Positions 38,976 through 53,442 of a stretch of DNA of 64,000 nt are shown piece after piece. A program made the translations under genes and the position numbers. The notes beneath the pieces were generated by a model. It saw only the letters and a program-made list of their open reading frames with translations. It was not told where the DNA came from and made no database searches. The stretch lies in NCBI GenBank assembly GCA_035048495.1, contig CM068545.1, positions 23,594,741 through 23,658,740 on the forward strand, written 5' to 3'. The number at the start of each line of letters is the position of its first letter. Position 1 is the first letter of the stretch. Origin of the DNA: Euptelea pleiosperma (taxonomy: Eukaryota; Streptophyta; Magnoliopsida; Ranunculales; Eupteleaceae).

Positions 38976-39455
38976 GTGGGACCCACCTGCTGGTGCACAC
39001 TACTAAAGTAGTCTGAAGAAAATTTTGAGCAAGACTTGCCTGACCATCCGTGGTCAGGTAGCTATCTGACCACCCACAATATAAGCCACGTGGAAATTTA
39101 TTAGAGGACACTGACCATATAAATGTTTGGCCAATCCCTAGGTGGACCTACAAACTCAAAATCAACCTGATCAGTGATTTCTAAGCGTTAGTTGAAGTCA
39201 TTTTCGTTGGTTGATTTTAACCGTAGGAATTTGAGCATTATTTACCATTATTTCCGTATAAAGATCCAACGGTTTGAAATCACTAATCAAGCTGATTTTT
39301 GGTTTGTAGTTCCACTTACAGATTGGTCAAACATCTATACGGTCAGTGTCCTCCAATAAATTGCCACGTGGCTTACATTGTGGGTGGTCAGGCAAGTTTT
39401 GCTCAAAATTTTCGTCAGCTAACTTTAGTAGTGTGCACTAGCAGGTAGGTCCCAC
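38976..39455. mobile_element. Large foldback MITE (family B-related) in the NLR promoter region
   Basis: The left arm begins GTGGGACCCACCTGCTGGTG (38976) and the right arm ends ...GCAGGTAGGTCCCAC (39455). Pairing extends about 190 bp per side, through TGCACACTACTAAAG, TTTTGAGCAA.ACTTGCCTGA and CCACGTGG to the family B core. The left arm has an extra about 27-bp local duplication (gacca...gtggtcag words, about 39045-39075). It starts about 250 bp upstream of the NLR start codon. Confidence 0.8.
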
Positions 39456-39906
39456 AAAGTGGATGCCTGTGCCACTTATATTGTATCAAAAAGACAATCG
39501 ATTGACTTATTTTTTGAAGTCTTCGTCTTTTCAGAAGAAGAAAATTTGAAACTTTTATGCCAATTCAATTTTGTAAAAGAGAAAATTTAAGGAGCAGCAC
39601 GCTCCCGCGTCACATTGATGGATGAACTTTACAAGCATTAGGAGTATTTTACCCTTTAAATAAGTGATATAACTTGTTAAATTTTTTTTAAATTTAGTGG
39701 AATGGAATGGATTGATTCCAGAATGCTACTCTTTCTATCGGATAGGTTCCGAATCACTATTATGTGATCTTATATCTTATTGGATCAGTACTGATCGGAC
39801 TAGAACCCGATCCATTGACAGCTCTAAGTCCAATTGAAGTCATGGATAGATCTCCAAGTCCAGAAAGAAACAATTAATCAGCAGCAGAGCTACATATTAG
39901 AGTTGA

Positions 39907-40085
39907 GAAAAGATTCGCTGGCCCCGGGGAACTTCAAACTTTGAACTCTCCCCGCCCAAAATGTCTGACACATACCCCAATCCCTTAACCCAACCCGAGT
40001 TAAGCCCTTGGTTAGAGGTTAACAAGGGGTACTTGTCAGACATTTTGGGAGGAACTTGAAGTCCCCGAGGGCCAGCGAATTTTTC
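39907..40085. mobile_element. Small foldback MITE
   Basis: The left arm GAAAAGATTCGCTGGCC...GGAACTTCAA and the right arm ...TTGAAGTCCCCGAGGGCCAG pair over about 55 bp, including a CCCAAAATGTCTGACA / TGTCAGACATTTTGGG block. Non-coding. The surrounding region up to the end of CUL4 (40086-41018) shows no recognisable gene; part of it is presumably the CUL4 3' UTR. Confidence 0.7.
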
Positions 40086-41018
40086 CTCATTAGTGTTGTC
40101 CATTGTTAGTGATCCATAGAGTGATGCTGTTTTACCTATGGACACTTCATGCATAGTGATCCCAGATTGCCTTCCTAAGAAGATGCCACTGATGCGTAGC
40201 TTCGGATTGACTAAAGATTGCTCGAAGAGATTTGTCATGGCCTGGACTAGGAATCTTGCGCTAGGGTACATCATATGTAGTCATCAATGTAATGTTTCAT
40301 TAGTTGTTTTTATAAGCATGTGGTCATCAGCTGGGAGACTCACTCTCTGTCTAGTTCATCTTTTGTTTACTCTACTTGAGCTAGTGATTTCATACAAAGT
40401 TGAGAAAATTTGCTGAATCTTGGAACAAATGAGTTTTCTTGAACCTGTAAAGCTTACTCACCTGGTTCATTCTTTTATGATAGTTTTGTTTCAGCGACTT
40501 AAAAACTGGATTGCAAGATTTTTATTGGACTTTATTTTCAGTTTTACACATCAAGGACCACATATGAAGCTCTTTCATGTGTGTCTTCAGAGCAGGATGA
40601 ACATTTTTCTGCAAAGCAAATGGGAATAAGGCAGCAATTGGTAGCAAAGTAGGTAGCGAAAAAGCAAATGTTCAGGGTTGACAAGAGGGTTATAAATATG
40701 ACTTAGGAGGGTTAGTATGGTTTTTGTAGAGCGAGTTGTATGGCGCCACTACGCCCCCCTTCCTCCCTCCACCCTGGAAATGTAACACTCTGGAAGAGGA
40801 CCCTTATCCTTTTTTCCACATTTTATGACGACAAGGAGACTTTCAGAGAACAGAGACAAAATATACTTTACAGTTTACAGCATCATAAACACAACAAAAA
40901 ACTAAATTCTACAGGTTCCTGTACATTGATCTGATGAACATCTTAACTCCCGTAGAAGATGGTAGTTACCTGTGTCATTTACAGAAAGAAAAGGATAAAC
41001 CATATGTATTGAGATGGA

Positions 41019-44000
41019 TCATGCCAGGTAGTTGTATATCTGGGGATTGTTCTTGTCCCGCTCCAGGTACTCCCTGTCAATGAGGCTCTCAATCCTTTTC
41101 TTCAAATCAGCTGGCTTTATTGGAAACTTGAGCTGTCACCAACGCAAAATCAGGTTGGTCCACTCCCATTTGTCAGTCACATCCAAAATCAAAAAAATCA
41201 TAGTGGAGAGAGAGAGAGAGAAATCAGTCACTGACTGACTCTGGTTACCTGCTGGAATAGTTCGGTTATCAACAGCGTGTGGCTTAGCACTTTCCTTGTC
41301 TTCATTACGCGAACAATAGCTGCATCAACCTGCAGTAAATCCAGCAGAAACCCAGATACTTCCTTTGGCAAGTTTAAGGCTTCAAAGTGGAACTGCATTT
41401 GCATTTATAGATCAATAGAAATGGAGGAAGATAAACTAGTGTGAACCTGATACTGACGATCTTGGAATACTCTTTCGGTAGTGCTTGTGTTCTCCTCGAC
41501 CGTCTCCTTCATCTGGATCGCATTTACCTGCTCGCTCAAGACGATGTTAGCCTCTCTCGAGCTTCAAGCTCAGCCACCTGGTACTGCTTTTAATTAAACA
41601 AAAAGAAGGCATACCTTTAGGCGGTAGAGAGGAGCGTTGAATTCTTTGTTGAACACGAAGGAGTCATCATCCTCCACTTCTCTCCCTTTAGGGAACTGTA
41701 AACAACCCCCACCATTTTCCAAATTCATCAGTCAGACAAATAGCAAGGCACACATATCAAAGGAGCCTCCACCAACCTTTTGAAGTACACGAACTTTTCC
41801 GCATGCAAGTGACTGCATAGTTCTTCTCAGCTCTTTATCCTCGATGCCTGTAGAATCCTTGATGTCTTGAAAGCTAAGTTTTTGGGTATCATTAAACAGC
41901 ATCAAAACGACAGTCTGGTGCACCATTTATCAAACCCAACCAAAAAGTTAAGAATAATGAATGAGGATAAATGCATCAAGAAAACAAAGGACAATGCATA
42001 AGAAACCAGAACTTACCTGAAATAGTGAAACTGACAGCTCCTTTTTACCTTTTGGAAACTCTGCTTTCAATACACAGTGACCTAATGAATTTTGCCACAT
42101 TAAGCGCCTTCCGCTATGCTTGCTTAAGTAGAACTCCTTGAAGATGTCCTGTTGCACCAAGAAGAGAATATGCAATAAGGAACAGCTCCAATAGTTAAAG
42201 AACGGAAAGCAGGCATCCCTTGCCCCACTTGTGCCTAACCTGATACATGTTCAGTTCATGTGGAAGCCGAATGTCCATTGGTGGATATGTTGGCCAGTAC
42301 CTGCAGCCCGGGCATCCAAACACAAAATTAAACTCTTCCGGGAAAATGAACTGACTGGTCAGAGTCCTAATGACAGGGTATAGAAAGATACAAGAACTAA
42401 ACTGGAGCAAATAAGACCCACCCAGTTGTTAAGACATGGACACTCATCTCAATACCAGACGGGAGTTTTGTCCTGGCTTGGGATGATTGTTTGAAGGACT
42501 CATTTATCTCTTTCGATAATTCAATATCCTGCAAAAGCATTGGCATGAGATTGCACTCAAAAGGGTGTGAGAAACAAGTTCTATGGTAGTATAACCATTG
42601 AGATCCAAGGAGGTAATACAGATTTTTGTTGAATAGTAACAAACTTTGCCCAATGGCCCCATCAGCGGGATGAACCTAAGTGTAGTACATCTATGCATGC
42701 ACTTGTTATATCTGATATAATCACGTTAAAGAACCTAATTAGGATTATCTGAAGCTCTACCCCTGGCTCTTAGCATTCAGACATGCATGGTCTTTCTCCA
42801 GTAAGACTGCTTTTCTATTTCCTTCCATGATTCCCCTTGGTTCCAATTTCTAAGAGTTACAAATTCCATATCCACGTATCGAGCACCAAGCAGAATAAAT
42901 GGCAAGAGTATACGTGTGCGTAAAGGTACGGACTCAAACACAAATATGAGAGTAGTTATCAAATTCAATATGATAATATAAAGCTTTAAATTTAATTATT
43001 TTTATGTAGAGGATATGAAATGTGTTTAGAGAAAGAAAATGAAATGGGAAGCGCAATCCTTGAATTTGCGATGGCATATGATCTTCCAATGGCAAACACA
43101 AACTTTAAAAAGAGAGAGGAACATTTAATTACGTTTCAAAGTAGAACAAATATGAGCCAAATAGACTTCTTTCTACTTAGGAAAAATGAACTATCAATGT
43201 GTAAAGATTGTAAGTCCAGGAGAGAGCCTGACTACACAACATAGGCGAGTGGTTTCAGATATTCGCATCAAGAAATGGAAGAGAAGGAAACGAAAATAAA
43301 AGATGCCCAAGCGTAAGGTGGTGGGATTTAAATAGGGAAAATAGATAAATTGGTGAATGATGAAACATGGAACGTAGAAGCAGAGACTACGATGATGTGG
43401 GATATAATGGTTAATGTATTAAAAGAGTAATAAAAGAGGTCATTGGGGAATCTAAAAAGAAAAGTCATACACACAAGGAAAATTGGTAGTGAAATGATGA
43501 AGTTCGAAAGGCCATTAGAGAAAAAAGGATTTATTACAAGACCTGGCAACTGGCTAGAAACAATAAGAACTTAAAAATATATAAAAATACTAAAAAATGA
43601 AGCAAAGAAAGTGGTAAGTGAGTCCAAACATAAAGCGTATGATAGTCCATATAATAAATTAGGAACAAGAGAGGGTGAGAAAGATGTATACAAGCTTAAC
43701 CGAACAAGAGAGAGAAATGCTAGAGAGTTGGACCGTGTAAGATGCATTAAAGCGGACAACTAGAGTCATAGCGAAAGATGAGGAAATTAAGGAAAGCTAG
43801 AAGACTTATTTCCATAAATTATTAAATGAGGATAACATAATGAAAATTGACTAGATGGAAATCCTAAGGAGAATCTAGAACATACATACTTTCGTAGAAT
43901 TAGGATATTTGAAGTAAAAGCAGCTTTAGATAAGATGAAATCAGGTAGGCCCTTAGGACCAAAATGGGTAGAAATGCATGGGAGGAATTGGATTGTCCTA

Positions 44001-46654
44001 GCCTACTAAGTTATTTAACAATATCTTGAACAGGAAAAATGACATGTGAATGGAGAAGTATTGTAGTGCCTATATACAAGAACAAAGGAGATGTACAGAG
44101 CTGCAGAAACTACCATGAAATCAAACATATGAGCCAAGCAAAGATTAAGGCAAAAGACAAGGATATTTGAAAATCAATTCAGATTTATGCCAAGAAAATC
44201 GACCATCAAGGCAATCTTCTTACTTAGAAGAAGGATGGAAAAGTTTAGAGAAAAGAGGAAGAATCTCCACATGCTCTTTATTGAAAAAGCATATGATGGA
44301 GTCCCTAAAGAATTAATTTAGTGGGCATTGGCAAAGAAGGAGCTCCAAAATGGATATATTGACATCATGAAAGATATGTATGAAGGAGCAAAAACTAGTG
44401 TTAGAACAACTACTAGTGAGACAAGTGAGTTTCCAATCACAGTGGGATTACACCAAGGATCAACGCTTAGTCCATACCTATTTGCTTTAGTTATAGATGA
44501 AGTAACTGCTCATATATTGGAGGTCCCCTGGTGTATGTTATAATTGTTATTTGTAGATGACATAGGGATAAGGTAAATTCAAAACTAGAACTCTAGAGGA
44601 ATGCTTTGGAATCTAAAGGTTTTAAAAAAACTCCAACCAAAACAGAGTATATGGAATGCAATTTTATCAAGGATGCACATAGAGATGATCTGCCAATTAA
44701 ATTGACAACTAGGAGATACCTCGAAGTGACCGATTTCGTTACCTTGGTTCGTTTATTCATAGGGAGAGATTAAGGAGGATGTTGCCGATAGAATTAGAGC
44801 GGGGTGGCTAAAGTGGAGATGTGCTTCCAAAGTGATATGTGATCGACGTGTGCTAATCAGACTAAAAGGAAAATTCTATAAGACAGCAATAAGACCGAAA
44901 ATACTTTATTGAGCAAAATGCTGGGCAATAAAGAAACAACATATTCATAAAATGAGTACAACCGAGATAAAGATGTTGAGATGGATGTGTGGTAAGACAA
45001 GGAAAGACAAAATTAGAAAATGAATGCATTCAAGTATCCCCAATAAGTGACAAATGAGGGAAAGTTGATTAAGACAGATTGGTCATGTACAACAAAGACC
45101 AATGACAACACTAGTGAGGAGGACTGCAAGTCAAAGGGCCTAAAAGAGCGAGGGAAAGGCCAAAACAAACGTAGAGTGAAGTTCTGAGAGGAGATTTCAA
45201 GAAACATGCCTTAACTGAAGAGATGGCTTTAGACAAGATTGAATGAAGGAACGGGATTTATGCAGCCGACCCCATACCGTTGGGAAAAGGCTTATGACAA
45301 TGATGATGCTGATGTTAAGTATCATTTATTTAGTCTTTGTTTCGCATGAAATTTTGTGATGTCCTGGGAGGACAAACTCTGCTTGACTGCCCTGGGAGTT
45401 CACAGACTCGAGGTGGAGGTTTAGTCCCACATCGCCCAAGTACAAGGGGGAAGAAGGATAGATAAGGTCGAGGATCACCTTACATGGTATGAGGCTTTTT
45501 CTTGGGAGAAAAACGAAGCCATTAGACCGTACAGTCAAAGCGGACAATATCGTACCAAGTGGGGCCCCCGCGCCGTAATTGGTATCAGAGCCTGCGTGCT
45601 TTGGTATGGGTGGGTTGAATCGTCCACACGAGGATGTGTGGCCTGCTAGGGGGGAAGATTGTGATGTCCTGGGAGGACACACTCTGCTTGCCTGCCCTGA
45701 GGGTTCATAGACTCGGGGTGGAGGTTTAGTCCCACATCGCCCAAGTACACGGGGGAAAAAGGATAGATAAGGTTGGGGATCACCTTATATGGTATGCGAC
45801 ATTTTCCTAGGAGAAAAACAAAGCCGTGAGACTGTACGGTCTCAAACCTATCATACTTCTTCATACGCTAACGGATGGATGGAGACGACTTTGTGGATTC
45901 ATTAGCTAAAAATGGTGCACATATGTATATTGAGATGATATTCCCTAAAAACGTTGTACATTCCATTATTTTTAATTGAATACATCATAATTACCTAACA
46001 ATAATACTTAATCTAAAATCAGCACCTATTTTGTAACATTTTGAATTTTAATGATGAATGGATCATCAATTCGCTAGTTTACACAATTCAAGATACTTGA
46101 GTTTCAAAACATATTTTCTCATTTCTCTATAAATAAGACTTAAAATATTAATTCTAATGTTTATATATTTGTATGGCTATATAATTTTTTTGTCTCTGTC
46201 ATCTGTTTACGTTGCCCTCTTTTATTTTCTTTATACTTTGCTTTTCTAAGACAAGTTCTGTCATCTTTTATCTATGTTTGATGCTTCTGCTCCAAAAATG
46301 GAATGTCAAAAGAGACAAAGGGTTCAAGCGAAACAAAATGCCAATCGAAATGGAACAGACACCCCTATCTGATCCTGCACGCATTGGCGGTTCTGCATCA
46401 CGAGTTTCACTTACAACTGCCATAATGATGTATACAAAAAAATTTCCCATAAATTAGTTGATAGTATGATGGTAAATTTAAACTAAAGACCATGGTTAGG
46501 TCTACATGAATTTACTTTAAGACATATATAAATGTGTAAGACTCGACTACAGAGGCAGACCCGAGCTCTTCTTGTTTGCAAATCATTAAGGAATCTTTGA
46601 ATATCACAGAAGTAACAAAAACATTAGTGAAAATGTCATCCATAGCCTTTCAAT

Positions 46655-46697
<43 letters not shown>

Positions 46698-49600
46698 TAA
46701 AAAGGAAAAAACCCCACAACTTACAATGACAAGCTTAACATAAACTTCTCTATTAAATATTTTATCATTCACAACTTCATTGAACTTGCAGCAACTCCGT
46801 GAGAATACTCCACAATTTGTAGTGACCAGCTTAAAAGGCAATACACATTGATTGTGATTTCTTAACTAAAGAAGACTTGAACACATATGCATACCTTGAA
46901 CATTCCTTCAAGTTTATTTGTAAACTGACTCCCGCATTCTGTCTTCAGCTGAAATAGTGACAAGAACTTGCTGATACAATCACTGATGATAATGTTCTAC
47001 AAAACCATCAGCAATGAGTAATCTGTTTTTACCTTAGAAATCATAGACTTCTCTGCATCAATGGAGGCACTCTTTCCCAAAAGTAACCTTTTCGCAAGAT
47101 CCTTCTTATAGAATGCTTCGAACACGTCTTTACCCTTAATTATCAGCAGATGTAATATGAGACATGCCTATCACTATCTAAGAGTAAATAATGTTTTGGT
47201 GAGAAACATTGATATAGAGAAGTAACAAAGCTATGCAAGAGCATCACCGGCAGAAATAAAAATAAAAATGTATCTGATAATTCCAAAGCAGGCACATAAC
47301 TTCACAGTTTCCCTTACAAACAATGTAACTTACTTGTATAAATCTGAACAAAATCAAAACTTTATCAAGTGTACCCTCCAACTCCTCTTCGGATGTACCC
47401 TTATTACCAGCACGAAGCTTCTCATCCAGAAACTTCGCAATCAGCTCAGCGGGCCGGTTCTATTAGGAGGAAAAGAAAAGCATATTCTTAGTTCAAATTA
47501 AAAGATTGAAGAGGATGTAAGTGAAAATTACGACCATGAGAACTCAGAAAAAAGAAATGACTGATTGACGTATAAGTCCAATGATGATTGTTTTTTTCGG
47601 TAATCAAAATATGACTATAACTCTACCTAATAGCAAGCTTAGTGTCCAAGACACACTTCCATTAGCAGCTTAAATAGCATTGTATTTCACCAAGGCATTC
47701 TAAAATTACGACATCTAATTATCTTAAGCTAGTAAGGACTTGCTTATCAGCCACTCAGCACAAACAAGTTACTGGCCTGCACTTAATGCAACAAGCTATA
47801 GGTCACCCCATTCTGGATAATCTTTCTCAAGCCAAAAAGCCCAAGAATAACATGATGAAAGTAGAATTGGGCACGGAGAAAATTGAAATAACTTTCCAAG
47901 CTCCATTGATCTATGAAATTTTAAATAAAAACTATATGCTGAAATTGAGGATCTTTCGCTATATCAATATCGCAGTAGGATTCTGGAATTGGAAGGATAT
48001 CTAACATTTTTATTGATTTAAACTTAATATTTACAAAAATAATGGGATTGTAATGGGCAATAAAGATCATCGTATCGCATATATAGTAACAATGACATTT
48101 CTAAATGTAATGTTACATTGTCATTACAAGTCTGTCTAGAACTACACCCTATTCTTGCATACAGTGGTGGGGCCCAGATGGAGATCATGTTGGACAATCT
48201 AACCACACATAAAGCTGTCCTCATCACAATGATCATCATCACCAAATTTTTGTCCACTCTTATATCATTAATTATATAAAAAGGTGATCTAAAGTAACGG
48301 TTTAATTGGATGATCTGGATTTTACAAATTCAAGTCAATTTTATTTTTTTGATAAGTCAAGAAAGTAGATTAAAAAAAGGAGATCAAGAAGATCTCAAAG
48401 TACAAAGAAAATAGAAAGCATACAAAGAGCATAAAAGTAAAAAACTACTATCTTGCCAACTAGTTCTCAAATCTAAACACCATATCCGAGAAGAAGACAC
48501 CTCTCATTTCCGATGCAATGCTGCCCCAGCAATGAAGGATGGCCTTAATACCAATGATGGTGTCTTGAAGAGACCCTACTTCTCCTCTAAATATCCTATT
48601 AGGTTAGAAGAGACCCTACCAATTCAAGTCAAATTTTTATTAGGTTAGAAATGTCGGAATGGACTGATTTTTTGGGTGGATAAGTCCATGGTATGGACAA
48701 TTTATTGTGCGATTGGATTGTCCAACATGATCTCCATGTGGATTCCACCATCGGGTGTAAGAATAGGGTGTAAGTATAGGGTGCAGCTCTAGACGGACTC
48801 TTTCACTACATTTGTTTTTCTATTGAGAAGTGTAGAACCAAGAACTACGGTAATACATACATGACCCAAAGTCAAAAGGAAAATGTGGATCTAGAACTGC
48901 ATCAAAATTTATGGTCAGTCAGAACTTAAGAAATAATAAACACAGGTATTTGCCCATTTATACATAATTCAAAACTACGTAATACCATACACTGACAAGA
49001 AAGACCACAGGAGTTTTTCAACTGCATAAATTAGATATCAACTCGAGCAACGATGAACTGATTTGTTACACAGGTGCACTCAAAAGTACATATGGCTTCC
49101 TTTATACATGAAATTTGCGAACTCTAGGAAACAGTATAATTGTAAAATAAATGGATGTAACCATATAAAAGAAATTAGCTGCAAGAAAAAGGAAACAATG
49201 TCCAATAAGATCATTGTAATCCAAAAGTTGGCCTTCTCCAGGATTCAAGGGAAGAAGATCCTCTCTAATGCTCCCTCCACCATTATATCCAAAACTCTCA
49301 GTGAGCTTTACAGTAGGTAACTGGATTCAGAAGGTTCTGGACTTGGCAATTCAGGACAACAAATATCTCGCAGTTCACCTATAATACTACCATGTTTTGT
49401 TGGCACTTCACTTGTGGAAGTCTCTCACTTGAATAAAGCTTTTAGGTGCTCTGAAATAGCACTTGGGCAACAGGTTAATGATTTGGTGTTGGGGGCTGAA
49501 GTGAGGGATTTAATGGTTGAGATCACTTTGTTGTTTGGTTTTTAGTTAGGCCTCTCTTTGGACATTGGTGAACTCTGGAACAACTTCAGAGCCTCTGCTG

Positions 49601-52600
49601 GAGAGATTGGAAGAGAAACCAGCCATGTGGTGTTTACTGATCCACGGGGAAAGCAGCTGTGGAAAGCAATATTCTTTTTTTTTTAGGTAAGTATAACTTT
49701 ATTAAGAAGAGAAAAGGAAGTACAGAGAGAATGAAAAAGAGGAGGTCGAGGAGACCTCCTAGGGGCTAAACAACAAGCCTAAAATAAGAGCATAAAGAAC
49801 AAACTAATGAGCATCTCTATTACAATGAAGGTCTCATCGGCATACGAACCTCGAAGAACAATCCTCGACATTCCCGGAAAACTTTGGACGAAAAGAAGAG
49901 CAATCCTTTGATGTTCAAAATAATGTTATCTACCGAGTCTTCTTTACCATCAAAGATCCTACGGTTTTCGTTCCTTCCAAAGACTCCAACAAATGGTGAA
50001 AGGGAGTAATCTCCATAAAATACGGCCTCTGGAGTCTAGATGAGAAAGCTTTTGTGACCCAACTCGAGACCAAAAGGATTAGGGAAGAAGGAAGAACACA
50101 AGCAATCCCGAATTCCACAAAGAACGAAGTCCACACCGCTCTAGCCACCTCACAATGAATAAGGAGATGGTTAACCGATTCCTCATTGTGCTTACACATC
50201 GAACAAAAGTCAACGATAATGAGCTTGCGAGCTATCAAATGATCCACCGTCAATATCTTGTCCAAAGAGGCAAGCCAGACGAAGAAAACGATTTTCGAGG
50301 GGACTTCGGAATTCCACACAAAAGATGCAGGGAATTTGGCTTCAATAGGCGCAATAGACTGCGAGTACCACGAGCGAACAAAATCTCCCATCTTTCGTCC
50401 ATCTCCATATACGCATGTTCGGCACTGAATCAGACAAAGCAACATCCTGCAACCGAGCAAAAGACGGGATACAACCTCAATCTCCCAATCATTGAGCCCC
50501 CTCCTAAAGCCAAAATTCCAAGTTATATTGACCACTTCCAGGATCTTAATAGAGGAAATAGAGTTCATCTTCTTATCTGAAATGAAATATAGCTCCGGGA
50601 AATCTATCATGAGGGGGATCTCACCGCACCAAACATCCTCCCAGAATCGAACCCTGTCCCCTATTCCCACCTTGTAGGAAACACCTTCTACGAACCTTGC
50701 TTGAACTTTCATGATGCCCCTCCACACACTGCAACCGAAAGGAAAGGAGACCACTCTGCTTCCCAATTAAAATTAGAGACTCTGTACTTGCCAGCCATAG
50801 CCTTTCTCCACAAACTAAAAAGTTCATCCCCAAACCTCCATAACCATTTACCAAGTAATGCGGTATTCATGGCAGAAAGATTCCGGATAGCTAAACCTCC
50901 CTGGGTCTTGGGTCTACAAATAATATCCAACTATACTAAATGGAACTTACCAACATCTCACCTCTCATTCCATAAGAAGTTTCTCATTATCCGTTCGAGA
51001 GCTCTAGCAACATTTTTTGGCAAAGTAAAGAGGGTCATGAAGTAGATCGGCAAACCGGATAGGCTGTGTTTAATGAGCACAAATTTTCCCCCTTTCGACA
51101 AATATCTTGGCTTCCATAATGCCAATCTGCTGCCAAATCTCTCGATCACTAGATCCCAAATGGCTTTGGATCTATAATTGACCCCAAGAGGAAGACCCAA
51201 ATAGGAAGTAGGTAAAGCACCTACAGAACACCCAAGACAGTCCGCCAGCTCGTACATATTTTGCACTTCTCCCACCCCGAACATCATACTCTTAGCCATA
51301 TTAACCCTAAGCCTGTGATAGCTTCAAACCAAACAAGAAGGCCCCGTAGATAATGAGTTTGAGATAAGGAGTTTCCAAGGAAAACCAAAGTGTCGTTGGC
51401 GAACTGAAGATGGGATATAGGAGGAATTTCCGAACATACTGCAAACCCGGAGATTTCCCCAATCGCCATAGCTCTGGCAATCAGACTGCCTAAGGCCTCC
51501 ACCACTATGATGAAAAGATAGGGAGATAGTGGATCTCCTTGCCTAAGGCCTCGGGAGCTACGAAAGTAACCAGCAGGGGAGCCGTTGACTAGAATGGAGA
51601 ATGAGATTGTCGAGATACATTTCTAGATCCACTTCGTCATCTAAACCCAAAACCCATTCTGCCAAACATGTAGTCCACAAAGCTCCAGCTAACATAATCG
51701 TAAGCTTTCTCTATATCGATCCTGCACACTACCCCGGGAATACCCACCTTACTACGGGAGTCAATACACTTGTTAGCTAGAAGAACACCGTCCAAAATTT
51801 GCCTGCCTTGTACGAAAGCACCTTGAGAGTGGGATATCACCGAATCCAGTACCTTGTGGATCCTTGAGGCAAGCGTTTTGGCCAGGATCTTATAAATGTT
51901 GCCCACAAGGCTGATGGGGTGAAAACCTGAGATGTTCTTTACCCCCTGACTCTTCAGAATAAGAGCAATAAAGGTGCTATTAGACGTGTAATTCAGATAC
52001 CCGTCCTCATAGAACTCAACCACTACTCATAAAATCCTCCCTAATCACTACCCAGCATTCCTTGAAGAAAGCCACGGAAAATCCGTCCTGGCCCGGGGCT
52101 TTATCTCCAGCTAAATCGGAGATGGCCTTCACAATTTCCTCCTCCGTGAATGGTCTTTCCACCCAATCTTTGTCAGTGACACTGATGCTCTCAAAAGGGA
52201 GACCATCCAGAGTGGGACGATAGGAGGACGTCTCTGAATATAAGTCCGAGTGAAAATCCACCACTCCTTGCCTAATGTTGTCCTCATCTTCCAAAACAAC
52301 GCCCTTGACCTCCAGTCTAGACAAAAAGTTACACCTTCTGTGCGCATTGGCAATCTTGTGGAAGAACTTAGTGTTGTTGTCTCCTTCTTTTAACCATCTG
52401 ATCCTAGATTTCTACTTCCAGCTGATCTCCTCCAAGGAAGCCAAATGTTGGTAAACCGCCTTCAGTTCGGTTCTCCTATGGCGAGCCTTGAACGATAAAG
52501 GACAAGTCTCCTCCTTTCTATCTAGAGAAGATATCTCTCAAGAATGGCATTCTTTTTCTTATCGACTCTCCCGAAGACCTCCTTATTCCACAACTTGATG

Positions 52601-53404
52601 AGCCCTTTAAGAGCTTTAAGCTTCCTCCTGAAGATTTCACCCGCTTTGCCTGTGAAATGGAGACTGTTCCACCATTCCAAAACTTTCTCCTTGAAATTAG
52701 AATGTTGAAGCCACATGTTCTCGAAACGGAAAGATGTGGGTCGACTACGGAAGCCTCTACATTCAAGCAACAGAGGCACGTAATCCGAAGCAGGTCTAGG
52801 AATAGCAACCTGGGAGACACTAGGGTAGTGATCCTCCCACCCAGTCGAAACCAAGAATCTATCCAGTCTACAGAGCGTCGGATTTTCTTCTTTGTTGGAC
52901 CAAGTAAACCTGCTACCGGCCAAAGGAAGGTCCATGAGATAGTTGCGGTCAATAAACTCCCCAAAAGCTCTCATATCTTTAGTCACCCCCCTGCCAACAT
53001 TCTTCTCATGGCTAAACCGAATAACATTGAAATGCCCACCAATGCACCACGGAAGATCCCAAAGACCTGCCACGTCGTCCAATTCCTCAAAGAACTAATG
53101 CCTAGATCTCCTGTCTAACCGTACACCCCGTAAAAGACCCACGAGGATGAAGTAGTACTCTAGCAACAGGCTAATATGAGAAAGATTTTGTGTTGGGGAT
53201 TGAAGTGGTGGAGAATTTGATGATCAAGATCGCTTTGTTATTTGGTTTAACAGATTAGCCTATGAGTTACTTGGGTCTCTCTTTGGACATTTGTAAGACT
53301 CTGAAACCACTTGGGAGTCTCTGCTGGAGAGATTGTACAGGAAATCAACTAAGTGTTGTCTACTGGGAGACTATGGGCTAAGTGGTGTTTATTAAGATTT
53401 GTCC

Positions 53405-53442
<38 letters not shown>

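Noticed and set aside
50155..50580. 141-codon frame on the + strand (and a 153-codon one at 52657-53118)
   Set aside because: Antisense shadows of the LINE zf-RVT and endonuclease regions.
49446..53390. The flanking direct repeats as LTRs of the enclosed element
   Set aside because: The enclosed sequence is a LINE with its own poly(A) end, no PBS or PPT, and the repeats do not start and end at TG...CA.
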